The position numbers were made by a program, and so were the translations under genes. This document shows, one piece after another, positions 1 through 5,494 of a stretch of 5,494 bases of DNA. The stretch spans positions 1 to 5,494 of the forward strand of contig JACQPM010000127.1 of assembly GCA_016207475.1 (NCBI GenBank). The letters run 5' to 3'. Within the stretch, counting starts at the first letter, position 1, and each line of letters begins with the position of its first letter. Source of the DNA: Methanobacteriota archaeon. Its GTDB lineage: Archaea; Hydrothermarchaeota; Hydrothermarchaeia; Hydrothermarchaeales; JACQPM01. The notes below the pieces were generated by a model that saw nothing but the letters and a program-made list of their open reading frames with translations, was not told the DNA's origin and did not search any database.

Positions 1-843
1 ATCTTCACCAAGGCCATAAACGTCGGGAAGAGGGTGAGGACCGAGACGGAGATAAACAAGGGCGCCGTATCCATAGGCTCCGCGGCCGTGGAGCTGGCTG
101 AAGGGCAGCTAAGTACCCTTAAGGGTAAAAATGCCCTTCTCATCGGGGCCGGGGACATGGGGATCCTCGTGGCCAAGTCCCTGGAGGGGAGGGAGCTGGA
201 GGGGATCTTCGTGGCCAACAGGACCTACGAGAGGGGTCTGGCCCTGGCCGAGGAGCTCGGCGGCAGGGTCCTGAGGTTCGAGGAGATCCAAGAGGGCATG
301 AGGGGTGCGGACCTGGTCATAACTGCCTCTAAGGCGCCCCATGCCCTGATAACGAGGGAGAGGGTCCAGGAGGCCCTCCAGGGGAGGACGAGGGGGGAGC
401 TCGTCATCGTGGACGTGGGCATCCCCAGGAACGTGGAGGCGGAGGTTGGTTCCATCCCCGGCGTGAAGCTCTTCAACATAGACGGCCTGAGGGAGATCGC
501 GGAGAGGAACAGGCGCCTCCGGGAGAGGGAGGCGGCCAAGGTGATGGCGATCATAGAGGAGGAGACGGCCCTCCTCCTCAAGCAGATATACCACATAGAC
601 GTGGAGGAGATCGTCAAGACGATCTTCGAGGATGCCGAAGAGGTCCGGAGGAAAGAGGTGGAGAGGGCCCTCAGGATGCTGGGCGAGGTCGGCGAGAAGG
701 AGCGGGCCGTCATCGAAGACCTGAGCAAGGTCCTGGTGAAGAGGTCGGTGGCACCCATCGCCGGGAAGATAAGGAGGGCAGCCGAGAAGGGGGATAGTAC
801 CTCCATAAAGATGGTGGAGAGGCTCTTCCTGGAGGATAGGTAG
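1..843 (+). CDS. hemA: Glutamyl-tRNA reductase, 5'-truncated by window edge
   Basis: Reduces glutamyl-tRNA(Glu) to glutamate-1-semialdehyde with NADPH, the first committed step of C5-pathway tetrapyrrole synthesis in the cytoplasm. The frame is open from base 1, so the GTG at 34 is an internal valine and not the start. The visible 280 residues are the C-terminal two thirds of a protein usually about 400-430 residues long. The N-terminal catalytic domain with its active-site cysteine lies outside the window. The piece opens with the conserved R-x-R-T-E-T and A-V-S-x-x-x-A-A-V-E-L-A stretch. A Rossmann NADPH-binding motif GAGDMG follows at about residues 49-54 of the fragment, with ANRT further on. 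Next come VDVGIPRNVE and FNIDGLREIAERN, typical of the family. The last 110 or so residues are the helical dimerisation domain. TAG at 841-843 directly abuts the hemB start. HemA is known to hand its unstable product to HemL, encoded two genes downstream. Identification is firm. Confidence 0.96.
   Translation: MFTKAINVGKRVRTETEINKGAVSIGSAAVELAEGQLSTLKGKNALLIGAGDMGILVAKSLEGRELEGIFVANRTYERGLALAEELGGRVLRFEEIQEGMRGADLVITASKAPHALITRERVQEALQGRTRGELVIVDVGIPRNVEAEVGSIPGVKLFNIDGLREIAERNRRLREREAAKVMAIIEEETALLLKQIYHIDVEEIVKTIFEDAEEVRRKEVERALRMLGEVGEKERAVIEDLSKVLVKRSVAPIAGKIRRAAEKGDSTSIKMVERLFLEDR
831..835 (+). promoter_or_regulatory. Shine-Dalgarno site for hemB
   Basis: GGAGG sits 8 bases before the hemB ATG, inside the last codons of hemA. 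This is a full match to the archaeal anti-Shine-Dalgarno core at good spacing. It supports ATG 844 as the start even though there is no gap between the hemA stop and this codon. Confidence 0.75.
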
Positions 844-1812
844 ATGTTCCCTGCGAAGAGGATGCGGAGGCTGAGGAAGAGCGAGAGGCTGAGGTCCCTG
901 GTGAGGGAGGCGGAGGTGACCAAGGGGGATCTTATATACCCCATCTTCGTCCAGGAAGGGATAGGGAGGAGGGAGGCCATTGCTGCGATGCCGGGCCAGT
1001 ACCGCCTTCCCCTGGGGGGGCTGAGGAAGGAGGCCCGGGAGCTGGTGGATCTCGGCATCCCTGGGGTGATCCTCTTCGGGATCCCGGCCCGGAAGGACGC
1101 AAAGGGGTCCCAGGCCTATGCCCCCAGGGGCATAGTCCAGAGGGCCGTGGCGGAGATGAAGGCGGAGGTAGGGGAGGACCTCCTGGTGATCACGGACGTC
1201 TGCCTCTGCGAGTACACCTCCCACGGCCACTGCGGCATCGTCAAGGGCGGGAAGGTATTGAACGATCCGACGCTGGAACTGCTGGCCAAGACGGCGGTGA
1301 GCCACGCCAAGGCTGGTGCCGATATGGTCGCCCCGAGCGATATGATGGACGGCAGGGTAGGGGCCATACGCTCGGCCCTGGATGAGGCAGGGTGCGAGGA
1401 GACCCTCATCATGTCCTATGCCGCCAAGTACGCCTCGGCCTTCTACGGCCCCTTCCGGGAGGCTGCGGGCTCGGTCCCTTCCTTCGGCGACAGGAAGGGC
1501 TACCAGATGGACCCGGGGAACAGCGACGAGGCGCTGCGGGAGGTGCTCCTTGACCTGGAGGAAGGGGCCGATATCGTCATGGTGAAGCCCGCGTTGGCTT
1601 ACCTGGACGTCATATACAGGGTGAAGAACGAGTTCCTGGCACCCACGGCGGCCTACAACGTGAGCGGGGAGTATGCCATCGTCAAGGCAGCAGCAGAGAA
1701 GGGGTACGGTGATGAGAAGAGGATGGTGATGGAGGTCCTGACGGCCATAAAGCGGGCCGGGGCCGATATCATCCTCACGTACCACGCCAAGGACGCCGCT
1801 GGGTGGCTATGA
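844..1812 (+). CDS. hemB: Porphobilinogen synthase (delta-aminolevulinate dehydratase)
   Basis: Condenses two 5-aminolevulinate molecules into porphobilinogen, in the cytoplasm. The 322-residue product matches the usual family length of about 320-340, so it is complete. A zinc-site segment DVCLCEYTSHGHC runs from about residue 118 to 130, with cysteines at 120, 122 and 130. This marks the zinc-dependent class rather than the aspartate-rich magnesium-only class. The two active-site lysines are visible: K195 in SYAAKYASAFYGPF and the Schiff-base K248 in MVKPALAYLD. C-terminal motifs YNVSGEYA and LTYHAKDAA are also typical. The start is ATG 844, directly after the hemA stop and preceded by a strong GGAGG. 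The stop TGA at 1810-1812 overlaps the hemL ATG. It is the second gene of a co-transcribed hem operon and uses the product of HemL, encoded next. No odd residue is seen. Confidence 0.98.
   Translation: MFPAKRMRRLRKSERLRSLVREAEVTKGDLIYPIFVQEGIGRREAIAAMPGQYRLPLGGLRKEARELVDLGIPGVILFGIPARKDAKGSQAYAPRGIVQRAVAEMKAEVGEDLLVITDVCLCEYTSHGHCGIVKGGKVLNDPTLELLAKTAVSHAKAGADMVAPSDMMDGRVGAIRSALDEAGCEETLIMSYAAKYASAFYGPFREAAGSVPSFGDRKGYQMDPGNSDEALREVLLDLEEGADIVMVKPALAYLDVIYRVKNEFLAPTAAYNVSGEYAIVKAAAEKGYGDEKRMVMEVLTAIKRAGADIILTYHAKDAAGWL
1802..1805 (+). promoter_or_regulatory. Partial Shine-Dalgarno before hemL
   Basis: GGTG ends 3 bases before ATG 1809 and matches the 3' half of the extended archaeal ribosome-binding sequence GGAGGTGA. 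It lies in the last codons of hemB. Its position favours the ATG at 1809 over the in-frame GTG at 1803, which overlaps this element and has no ribosome-binding sequence of its own. Support is moderate because the match is short and the ATGA overlap could allow re-initiation without it. Confidence 0.4.
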
Positions 1813-3074
1813 ATAGATCGGAAGCGCTCTACGAGGAGGCGAAGGGGCTCCTGGTGGGGGGCGTGAACTCGCCCGTCAGGGCCATGAAGCCCTACCCCTT
1901 CTTCGCGGCCAGGGGGGAAGGGTCCCGGCTATACGACGTGGACGGTAAGAGCTACATAGACTACTGCCTCGCCTACGGCCCTCTCATCCTGGGCCACGCC
2001 AACCCCAAGGTCCTGGCGAGGGTCCGGGAGCAGCTGGAGAGGGGCACCGTCTACGGGGCTCCCACGGAGCTGGAGGTGGGCCTCGCCCGCAAGGTGGTGG
2101 CAACGCTCCCCTCGGCCGAGATGGTCAGGTTCGTAAATACCGGTACCGAGGCCACCATGGGGGCCATAAGGCTCGCCAGGGGCTGCACCAAGAGGAAGAA
2201 GATCATAAAGTTCGAGGGGGCCTTCCACGGGGCCCACGACTACGTCCTGGTGAAGGCGGGCAGCGGGGCCACGACCCACGGGGAGCCCGACTCCGCCGGG
2301 GTGCCCGAAGAGACTGTGCGGAACACGGTCCTCCTCCCCTTCAACGACCCCGAGGCCCTCGAGGAGGCGGTGACGGAGGAGGTGGCCGCCGTGATCATGG
2401 AGCCGGTGATAGGGAACGCGGGGTGCATCCTCCCGAAGGAGGATTACCTGGAGCAAGTACGGGAGGTGACGGAGGAGAAGGGCACGATGCTCATCTTCGA
2501 CGAGGTGATAACGGGCTACCGCCTGGGCCTCGGGGGGGCCCAGGGCTACTACGGCGTGAAGCCCGATATGACCACCCTGGGGAAGATCCTGGGCGGCGGG
2601 CTCCCCATAGGGGCCATAGCAGCCAGGAGGGAGGTGATGGAGCGCTTCTCGCCCCTGGGCCCTGTCTACCAGGCCGGTACCTTCAATGGCAATCCCCTCT
2701 CCATGGCCGCCGGGCTCGCCGCCATAGGGGAGCTGGAGGACGGGAGGGTCTATGAGAAGGCCAACGGTCTGGCCAGGACCCTGAGGGAGGGGCTCCAGGA
2801 GATGGCCCAGGACCTGGGGTTCAAGACCCGCACCTATGGGGTGGCCTCCATGTTCCAGATATACTTCGCCCAGGGGGAGGTCTCTGACTACCGCACCGCC
2901 CTGAGGGCTGACAGGGAGCTCTTCCTCAGGTTCCAGAAGGGGTTGCTGGCCAGGGGAGTATTCCTCCCGCCTTCCCAGTACGAGTGCAACTTCCTCTCCT
3001 CTGCCCACGGCCAGGGGGAGATAGACTCGACCCTGGAGGCGGCGGAAGAGGTCCTGCGGGGGCTCCGGCGATGA
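1809..3074 (+). CDS. hemL: Glutamate-1-semialdehyde 2,1-aminomutase
   Basis: A PLP-dependent class III aminotransferase-fold enzyme that converts glutamate-1-semialdehyde, made by HemA, to 5-aminolevulinate. From ATG 1809 it has 421 residues, close to the usual 420-430. The family hallmark GGVNSPVRA lies near residues 17-25. NTGTEA (about 110-115) fits the cofactor phosphate-binding region, and FEGAFHGAHD follows. FDEVITGYR carries the cofactor-binding aspartate, about D231. TTLGKILGGGLPIGA carries the PLP Schiff-base lysine, about K259. TFNGNPLSMAAG is also typical and separates GSA mutase from ordinary acetylornithine or ornithine aminotransferases. ATG 1809-1811 overlaps the hemB TGA by 4 bases, which points to translational coupling. 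An in-frame GTG at 1803 would add only two residues and looks less likely. The stop overlaps the hemC start in the same way. Grouping with hemA fits the known HemA-HemL channelling of the unstable aldehyde. Confidence 0.97.
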   Translation: MNRSEALYEEAKGLLVGGVNSPVRAMKPYPFFAARGEGSRLYDVDGKSYIDYCLAYGPLILGHANPKVLARVREQLERGTVYGAPTELEVGLARKVVATLPSAEMVRFVNTGTEATMGAIRLARGCTKRKKIIKFEGAFHGAHDYVLVKAGSGATTHGEPDSAGVPEETVRNTVLLPFNDPEALEEAVTEEVAAVIMEPVIGNAGCILPKEDYLEQVREVTEEKGTMLIFDEVITGYRLGLGGAQGYYGVKPDMTTLGKILGGGLPIGAIAARREVMERFSPLGPVYQAGTFNGNPLSMAAGLAAIGELEDGRVYEKANGLARTLREGLQEMAQDLGFKTRTYGVASMFQIYFAQGEVSDYRTALRADRELFLRFQKGLLARGVFLPPSQYECNFLSSAHGQGEIDSTLEAAEEVLRGLRR

Positions 3075-3994
3075 TCCTCAGGATAGGGACGAGGGGCTCC
3101 AAGCTCGCCCTGGCCCAGACGAGGATGGTGGCCGGTATGCTCAGGGCGAGATTCCCGGAGCTGGAGTTCCAGGAGGTCATCATAAAGACGAAGGGGGACA
3201 AGATCCTGGACGCCCCCCTGGCCAAGATAGGGGACAAAGGGCTATTCGTCAAGGAGATAGACGAGGCCCTCATCAGTGGCGACGTGGATATGGCGGTCCA
3301 CAGCCTCAAGGACGTTCCCACGGAGATTCCTCCGGAGCTGGATATAGTGGCCATCCCGGAGAGGGAGGACGTGAGGGACGCCCTCATATCCAGGGGGGGG
3401 CTCACCATCGACGAGCTGCCGAAGGGGGCCCTTATGGGTACGAGCAGCCTCCTGAGGAGGGCGCTCCTCAGCAACTACCGCCCCGACCTCCGATTCCGGG
3501 ACCTGAGGGGTAATGTCGACACCCGGATAAGGAAGGTCCGGGCCGGCGAGTACGATGCCATCATCGTGGCGGTGGCCGGGCTGAAGAGGCTCGGCCTCCA
3601 GGGGCATATCACCCAGATTTTACCGGCCGAACCCTTCCTCCCAGCCGCGGGGCAGGGGGCCATGGCCGTGGTCGCCAGGAGGGACTTCCCAGGGAACAGG
3701 TATCTAAAGATACTGGACGACCCTAAGGCGAGGAACGCCACTGCGGCCGAGAGGGCCCTCCTCAGGCGGATGGGCGGGGGCTGCCAGGCCCCCCTCGGTG
3801 TCCTGACGTTCCTGAACGGTGAACTCATGCTCAAGGGCGTCCTCCTCTCCCCCGATGGGAAGAGGCGCATATACGCCGAAGGCGCCGGGAGGCCCGAGGA
3901 GGCGGAGGCCGTTGGCGAGAGGGTGGGGGATGCCCTCCTGGGGAAGGGGGGGCGTGCCATCCTGGAAGAGGTCTACGGCAAAGCTTTTATATAG
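3071..3994 (+). CDS. hemC: Hydroxymethylbilane synthase (porphobilinogen deaminase)
   Basis: Polymerises four porphobilinogens into linear hydroxymethylbilane on a covalently bound dipyrromethane cofactor, in the cytoplasm. The 307-residue product matches the usual 290-315. The N-terminus ILRIGTRGSKLALAQT is the family signature. HSLKDVPTE places the catalytic aspartate at about D81. Arginine-rich stretches TSSLLRR and DLRGNVDTRIRK (about 124-155) bind substrate and cofactor carboxylates. LPAAGQGAMAV is typical. GGGCQAPLG holds the cofactor-attachment cysteine, about C238. The start is ATG 3071, overlapping the hemL TGA by 4 bases. The upstream in-frame extension lies wholly over hemL and has no family similarity. 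No good GGAGG precedes it; a GGGGG run 8 bases before may serve, or coupling from hemL. An 8-G run at 3393-3400 lies inside the gene but the frame is intact. Its final codons contain a probable promoter for rps8e. It is the last hem gene seen; hemD does not follow. Confidence 0.97.
   Translation: MILRIGTRGSKLALAQTRMVAGMLRARFPELEFQEVIIKTKGDKILDAPLAKIGDKGLFVKEIDEALISGDVDMAVHSLKDVPTEIPPELDIVAIPEREDVRDALISRGGLTIDELPKGALMGTSSLLRRALLSNYRPDLRFRDLRGNVDTRIRKVRAGEYDAIIVAVAGLKRLGLQGHITQILPAEPFLPAAGQGAMAVVARRDFPGNRYLKILDDPKARNATAAERALLRRMGGGCQAPLGVLTFLNGELMLKGVLLSPDGKRRIYAEGAGRPEEAEAVGERVGDALLGKGGRAILEEVYGKAFI
3986..3993 (+). promoter_or_regulatory. TATA box of rps8e, inside the hemC end
   Basis: TTTATATA is a near-ideal archaeal box A, preceded by the purine-rich AAAG that suits a TFB-recognition element. 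It stands out sharply in GC-rich DNA. It covers the last two codons (Phe, Ile) and most of the TAG stop of hemC. Its centre is about 23 bases before the rps8e ATG at 4013. With the usual 25-27 base distance, transcription would start at or within a few bases of that ATG. The transcript would then be leaderless or nearly so. The alternative is that rps8e is also read from the hem operon. Confidence 0.65.
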
Positions 3995-3997
3995 AGA

Positions 3998-4002
3998 GGG
4001 AG
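3998..4002 (+). promoter_or_regulatory. Possible Shine-Dalgarno for rps8e
   Basis: GGGAG lies 10 bases before ATG 4013 in the 18-base gap after hemC. It would be usable only on read-through mRNA from the hem operon, because transcription from the TATA box at 3986-3993 should start downstream of it. If both are real, the gene could be translated in two ways, leaderless or with a ribosome-binding site. The match is partial and the spacing slightly long. Confidence 0.35.
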
Positions 4003-4012
4003 ATTCAACGGC

Positions 4013-4393
4013 ATGGCACTCTGGCAGGGCGGCTCCAAGCGGAAGATCACCGGTGGCAGGATCAAGGCCCACCGGGGGAAGCGGAAGCATGAGATGGGGA
4101 GGGAGCAGGTGGAGACGGGGCTTGGAGAGAGGAAGGCCAAGAGGATCAGGGTGCGGGGCGGCAATTCCAAGGTAAGGCTCCTCACGGCCCAGAATGCCAA
4201 CGTGATCAACCCCAAGACGAAGGAGACCAAGCTGGTAAAGATCCTGACGGTGGTGGAGAACAGCGCCAACCCCCACTTCGTGAGAAGGAACATCATTACA
4301 AAGGGGGCCGTAGTCGATACGGAGCTTGGGAAGGTCCGGGTCACCTCCCGCCCCGGGCAGGACGGGAATATAAACGCCGTCCTCGTCGAGTGA
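4013..4393 (+). CDS. rps8e: 30S ribosomal protein S8e
   Basis: A component of the small ribosomal subunit that binds 16S rRNA; the family (eS8) exists in archaea and eukaryotes. The 126-residue product is the normal archaeal length; eukaryotic versions are longer by an insertion. The basic N-terminal signature K-R-K-I-T-G-G-R, followed by HRGKRKHEMGRE, is plain at about residues 9-33. The central RVRGGNSKVRLL and ending TSRPGQDGNINAVLVE are also characteristic. The start is the ATG 18 bases after the hemC stop, giving the expected M-A-L-W-Q-G beginning. A strong TATA box just upstream suggests its own, growth-linked promoter. It has no metabolic tie to the hem genes that I know of, so the placement is probably just neighbourhood. 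The next gene starts 43 bases downstream. Confidence 0.97.
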   Translation: MALWQGGSKRKITGGRIKAHRGKRKHEMGREQVETGLGERKAKRIRVRGGNSKVRLLTAQNANVINPKTKETKLVKILTVVENSANPHFVRRNIITKGAVVDTELGKVRVTSRPGQDGNINAVLVE

Positions 4394-4403
4394 GATCTAG
4401 ATA

Positions 4404-4411
4404 GCTTAAAG
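4404..4411 (+). promoter_or_regulatory. Weak TATA-like element before the CNNM-family gene
   Basis: GCTTAAAG is the most AT-rich point of the 43-base gap between rps8e (stop at 4391-4393) and the next ATG at 4437. Its centre is about 29 bases before that ATG, which would allow a leaderless or near-leaderless transcript. The lack of a convincing Shine-Dalgarno before 4437 agrees with this. The match to box A is weak, and read-through from rps8e is equally possible. No T-rich archaeal terminator is visible in this gap. Confidence 0.3.
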
Positions 4412-4436
4412 TAGTGGCAGTTGGTACCTCCAGGGC

Positions 4437-5483
4437 ATGGACGGTCTTCTGGTCCTCTTCGAGGTCTCTGTCCTGCTCGTCTGCCTCCTCCTGTCCGCCT
4501 TCTTCTCCTGCGCCGAGACCGCGCTCATCTCGGTGAACAGGCTCCATATCCGGAAGCGGGAGGAGGATGGAGTAGGGAATGCCGCGATCGTGGCCCGGCT
4601 CCTGGAGCATCCGGACAGGCTCCTGGCCACCATCCTGGTGGGGAACAATATAGTCAATATAGGCGCCGCCTCCATAGCCACCCTCCTGGCCATAGACCTC
4701 TTCGGCCACAAGGGAGTCGGCATAGCCACCGGCATCGTCACCTTCCTGGTCCTGGTCTTCGGGGAGATCACCCCAAAGGCCGTGGCCTTCCAGAACGCCG
4801 AGAGGTTGTCGCTCCTCCTGGCTAGGCCCGTGGACTTTCTGGTAAGGATCTTAGAGCCTGTGGTGAGGCTCCTGACGAGGATAACCAACCTCCTCATAAG
4901 GCCCTTCGGCGGTGAGGTGAGAAAGATCAGCCCCTTCGTCACCCAGGAGGAGATAAAGATGATGATGGAGGTGGGGGAGAGGGAGGGGGTGATCGAGAGG
5001 GAGGAGAAGGAGATGATCGAGGGGGTATTGGACTTCCGGGGGACGTCGGTGAGGGAGGTGATGGTCCCCCGCCTCGATATGAGGTGCATCGATGTCCATG
5101 TACCCCTGGAGATCGCCCTGAAGATAGTCACCAAGACCAACCATTCCAGGACCCCTGTCTACGACACCACTATAGACAACATCGTAGGTATTCTATACAC
5201 CAAGGACCTCCTCCGGTGTATGGAAGAAGGAGGTCGCAAGAAGATCAACGAGATAATGCGACCCGCCTATCACGTCCCTGATACGAAGCGCCTGGACGAG
5301 CTCTTCCAGGAGATGAGGAGGAAGAGGGTCCAGATAGCCATGGTGGTGGACGAGGATGGTGGTACCGTAGGTCTCGTCACCATGGAGGACCTCCTAGAGG
5401 AGATCGTGGGGGAGATCGCTGACGAATACGAGACCGGGGTGGGGGGGCGTAAGATCGAGGTTGGGGTGGGGCGAGCGTCTTGA
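4437..5483 (+). CDS. CNNM/CorB-family membrane protein (DUF21 plus CBS pair), short C-terminus
   Basis: An integral membrane protein of the CNNM/CorB/CorC (HlyC-related) family; characterised members move Mg2+ or help its efflux and bind Mg-ATP through the CBS pair. The first 155 or so residues are the DUF21 membrane domain. Hydrophobic stretches lie at about 4-24, 62-86 and 92-109, with a further amphipathic or membrane segment at about 123-155. Conserved motifs are SCAETALIS (24-32), VGNNIVN (68-74) and FGEITPKA (108-115). An acidic linker helix follows (169-198). The CBS pair spans about 204-330: EVMVPR, SRTPVYD and YTKDLL in the first, VVDEDGGTVGLVTMEDLLEE in the second. The family usually continues with a CorC/HlyC domain of about 80 residues. 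Here only about 17 residues follow the DEYE at the end of the CBS pair. ATG 4437 is the only sensible start because TAA at 4407-4409 closes the frame upstream. Substrate is inferred from the family; older annotation as hemolysin is misleading. Confidence 0.9.
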   Translation: MDGLLVLFEVSVLLVCLLLSAFFSCAETALISVNRLHIRKREEDGVGNAAIVARLLEHPDRLLATILVGNNIVNIGAASIATLLAIDLFGHKGVGIATGIVTFLVLVFGEITPKAVAFQNAERLSLLLARPVDFLVRILEPVVRLLTRITNLLIRPFGGEVRKISPFVTQEEIKMMMEVGEREGVIEREEKEMIEGVLDFRGTSVREVMVPRLDMRCIDVHVPLEIALKIVTKTNHSRTPVYDTTIDNIVGILYTKDLLRCMEEGGRKKINEIMRPAYHVPDTKRLDELFQEMRRKRVQIAMVVDEDGGTVGLVTMEDLLEEIVGEIADEYETGVGGRKIEVGVGRAS

Positions 5484-5494
5484 GGGCCTAGGCC

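Noticed and set aside
34..843. GTG at 34 as a real start for a shorter HemA-like protein
   Set aside because: The frame is open and family-like before this codon, and the protein would lack the whole catalytic domain. It is an internal valine of a gene cut by the window edge.
109..1785. A 558-residue open frame on the - strand across hemA and hemB
   Set aside because: It lies antisense to two firmly identified genes. Its product is rich in Pro, Leu, His, Gly and Arg with no recognisable domain, as expected from the complement of purine-rich GAG/AGG/GGC codons. Long antisense frames recur behind hemL, hemC and the CNNM gene for the same reason.
1929..3008. A 359-residue - strand open frame behind hemL
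   Set aside because: Same compositional artefact; the + strand gene carries all expected motifs of GSA aminomutase.
2984..3070. An N-terminal extension of HemC starting at 2984
   Set aside because: The extra residues only overlap the hemL coding region in another frame, and HemC normally begins with the segment starting at 3071.
3985..3988. TTTT as a terminator of the hem operon
   Set aside because: Four T with no longer T-rich stretch is weak for an archaeal terminator; the run is better explained as part of the TATA box.
4394..4436. Short palindromes (ATCTAGAT, GGTACC) in the gap after rps8e as a terminator or operator
   Set aside because: Each is a 6-8 base perfect palindrome with no loop or T-rich tail, and they are unrelated to each other. 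Nothing beyond a weak TATA-like element is supported.
5461..5494. TTG at 5461 as the start of another gene overlapping the CNNM end
   Set aside because: Only 11 codons are visible before the window ends, with no ribosome-binding site and no recognisable sequence. TTG at 5480, which overlaps the stop, meets a TAG after two codons.
1..5494. Mobile elements, CRISPR arrays, tRNA or rRNA genes
   Set aside because: Coding sequence fills nearly the whole window and the gaps are at most 43 bases. No regularly spaced repeats, transposase, terminal repeats or tRNA-like folds were seen.

Overview
The window is part of an archaeal chromosome, read entirely on the + strand, and holds six genes. The archaeal assignment rests on a ribosomal protein S8e gene, a family found in archaea and eukaryotes but not bacteria, and on a TATA-type promoter in front of it. 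Enzymes follow archaeal gene order and style. By eye the DNA is GC-rich, the coding strand is purine-rich, arginine is mostly AGG, and isoleucine is often ATA. Together these fit a thermophilic archaeon, possibly a euryarchaeote, but the sequence alone does not let me name a genus.

Bases 1-3994 are a tightly packed tetrapyrrole operon: hemA (5' end cut off by the window), hemB, hemL and hemC. The junctions are a stop codon directly abutting the next start (TAG then ATG) and two 4-base ATGA overlaps, so translation is probably coupled. In pathway order the products are glutamyl-tRNA reductase (HemA), glutamate-1-semialdehyde aminotransferase (HemL), porphobilinogen synthase (HemB) and hydroxymethylbilane synthase (HemC). 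They take glutamyl-tRNA(Glu) through 5-aminolevulinate and porphobilinogen to hydroxymethylbilane. The next enzyme, uroporphyrinogen III synthase (HemD), is not in the window. The final products (siroheme, heme, cobamide or F430) cannot be told from this stretch.

Bases 3995-4436 carry rps8e with very short flanks. Its likely TATA box lies inside the last codons and stop of hemC, so the ribosomal gene probably has its own promoter. A 43-base gap follows, with a weaker TATA-like element.

Bases 4437-5483 encode a CNNM/CorB-type membrane protein: a DUF21 transmembrane domain followed by a CBS-domain pair. It ends just after the second CBS domain and lacks the usual C-terminal CorC/HlyC domain. 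The end lies in a G-rich stretch, so a natural short form and a frameshift are both possible. Only 11 bases remain after its stop.

This is mostly ordinary core-gene territory. I see no mobile element, CRISPR array, tRNA or rRNA gene, and no clear new system. The points worth a second look are the promoter embedded in the hemC end, the short CNNM protein, two similar G-rich quadruplex-like tracts near gene ends, and the missing hemD.
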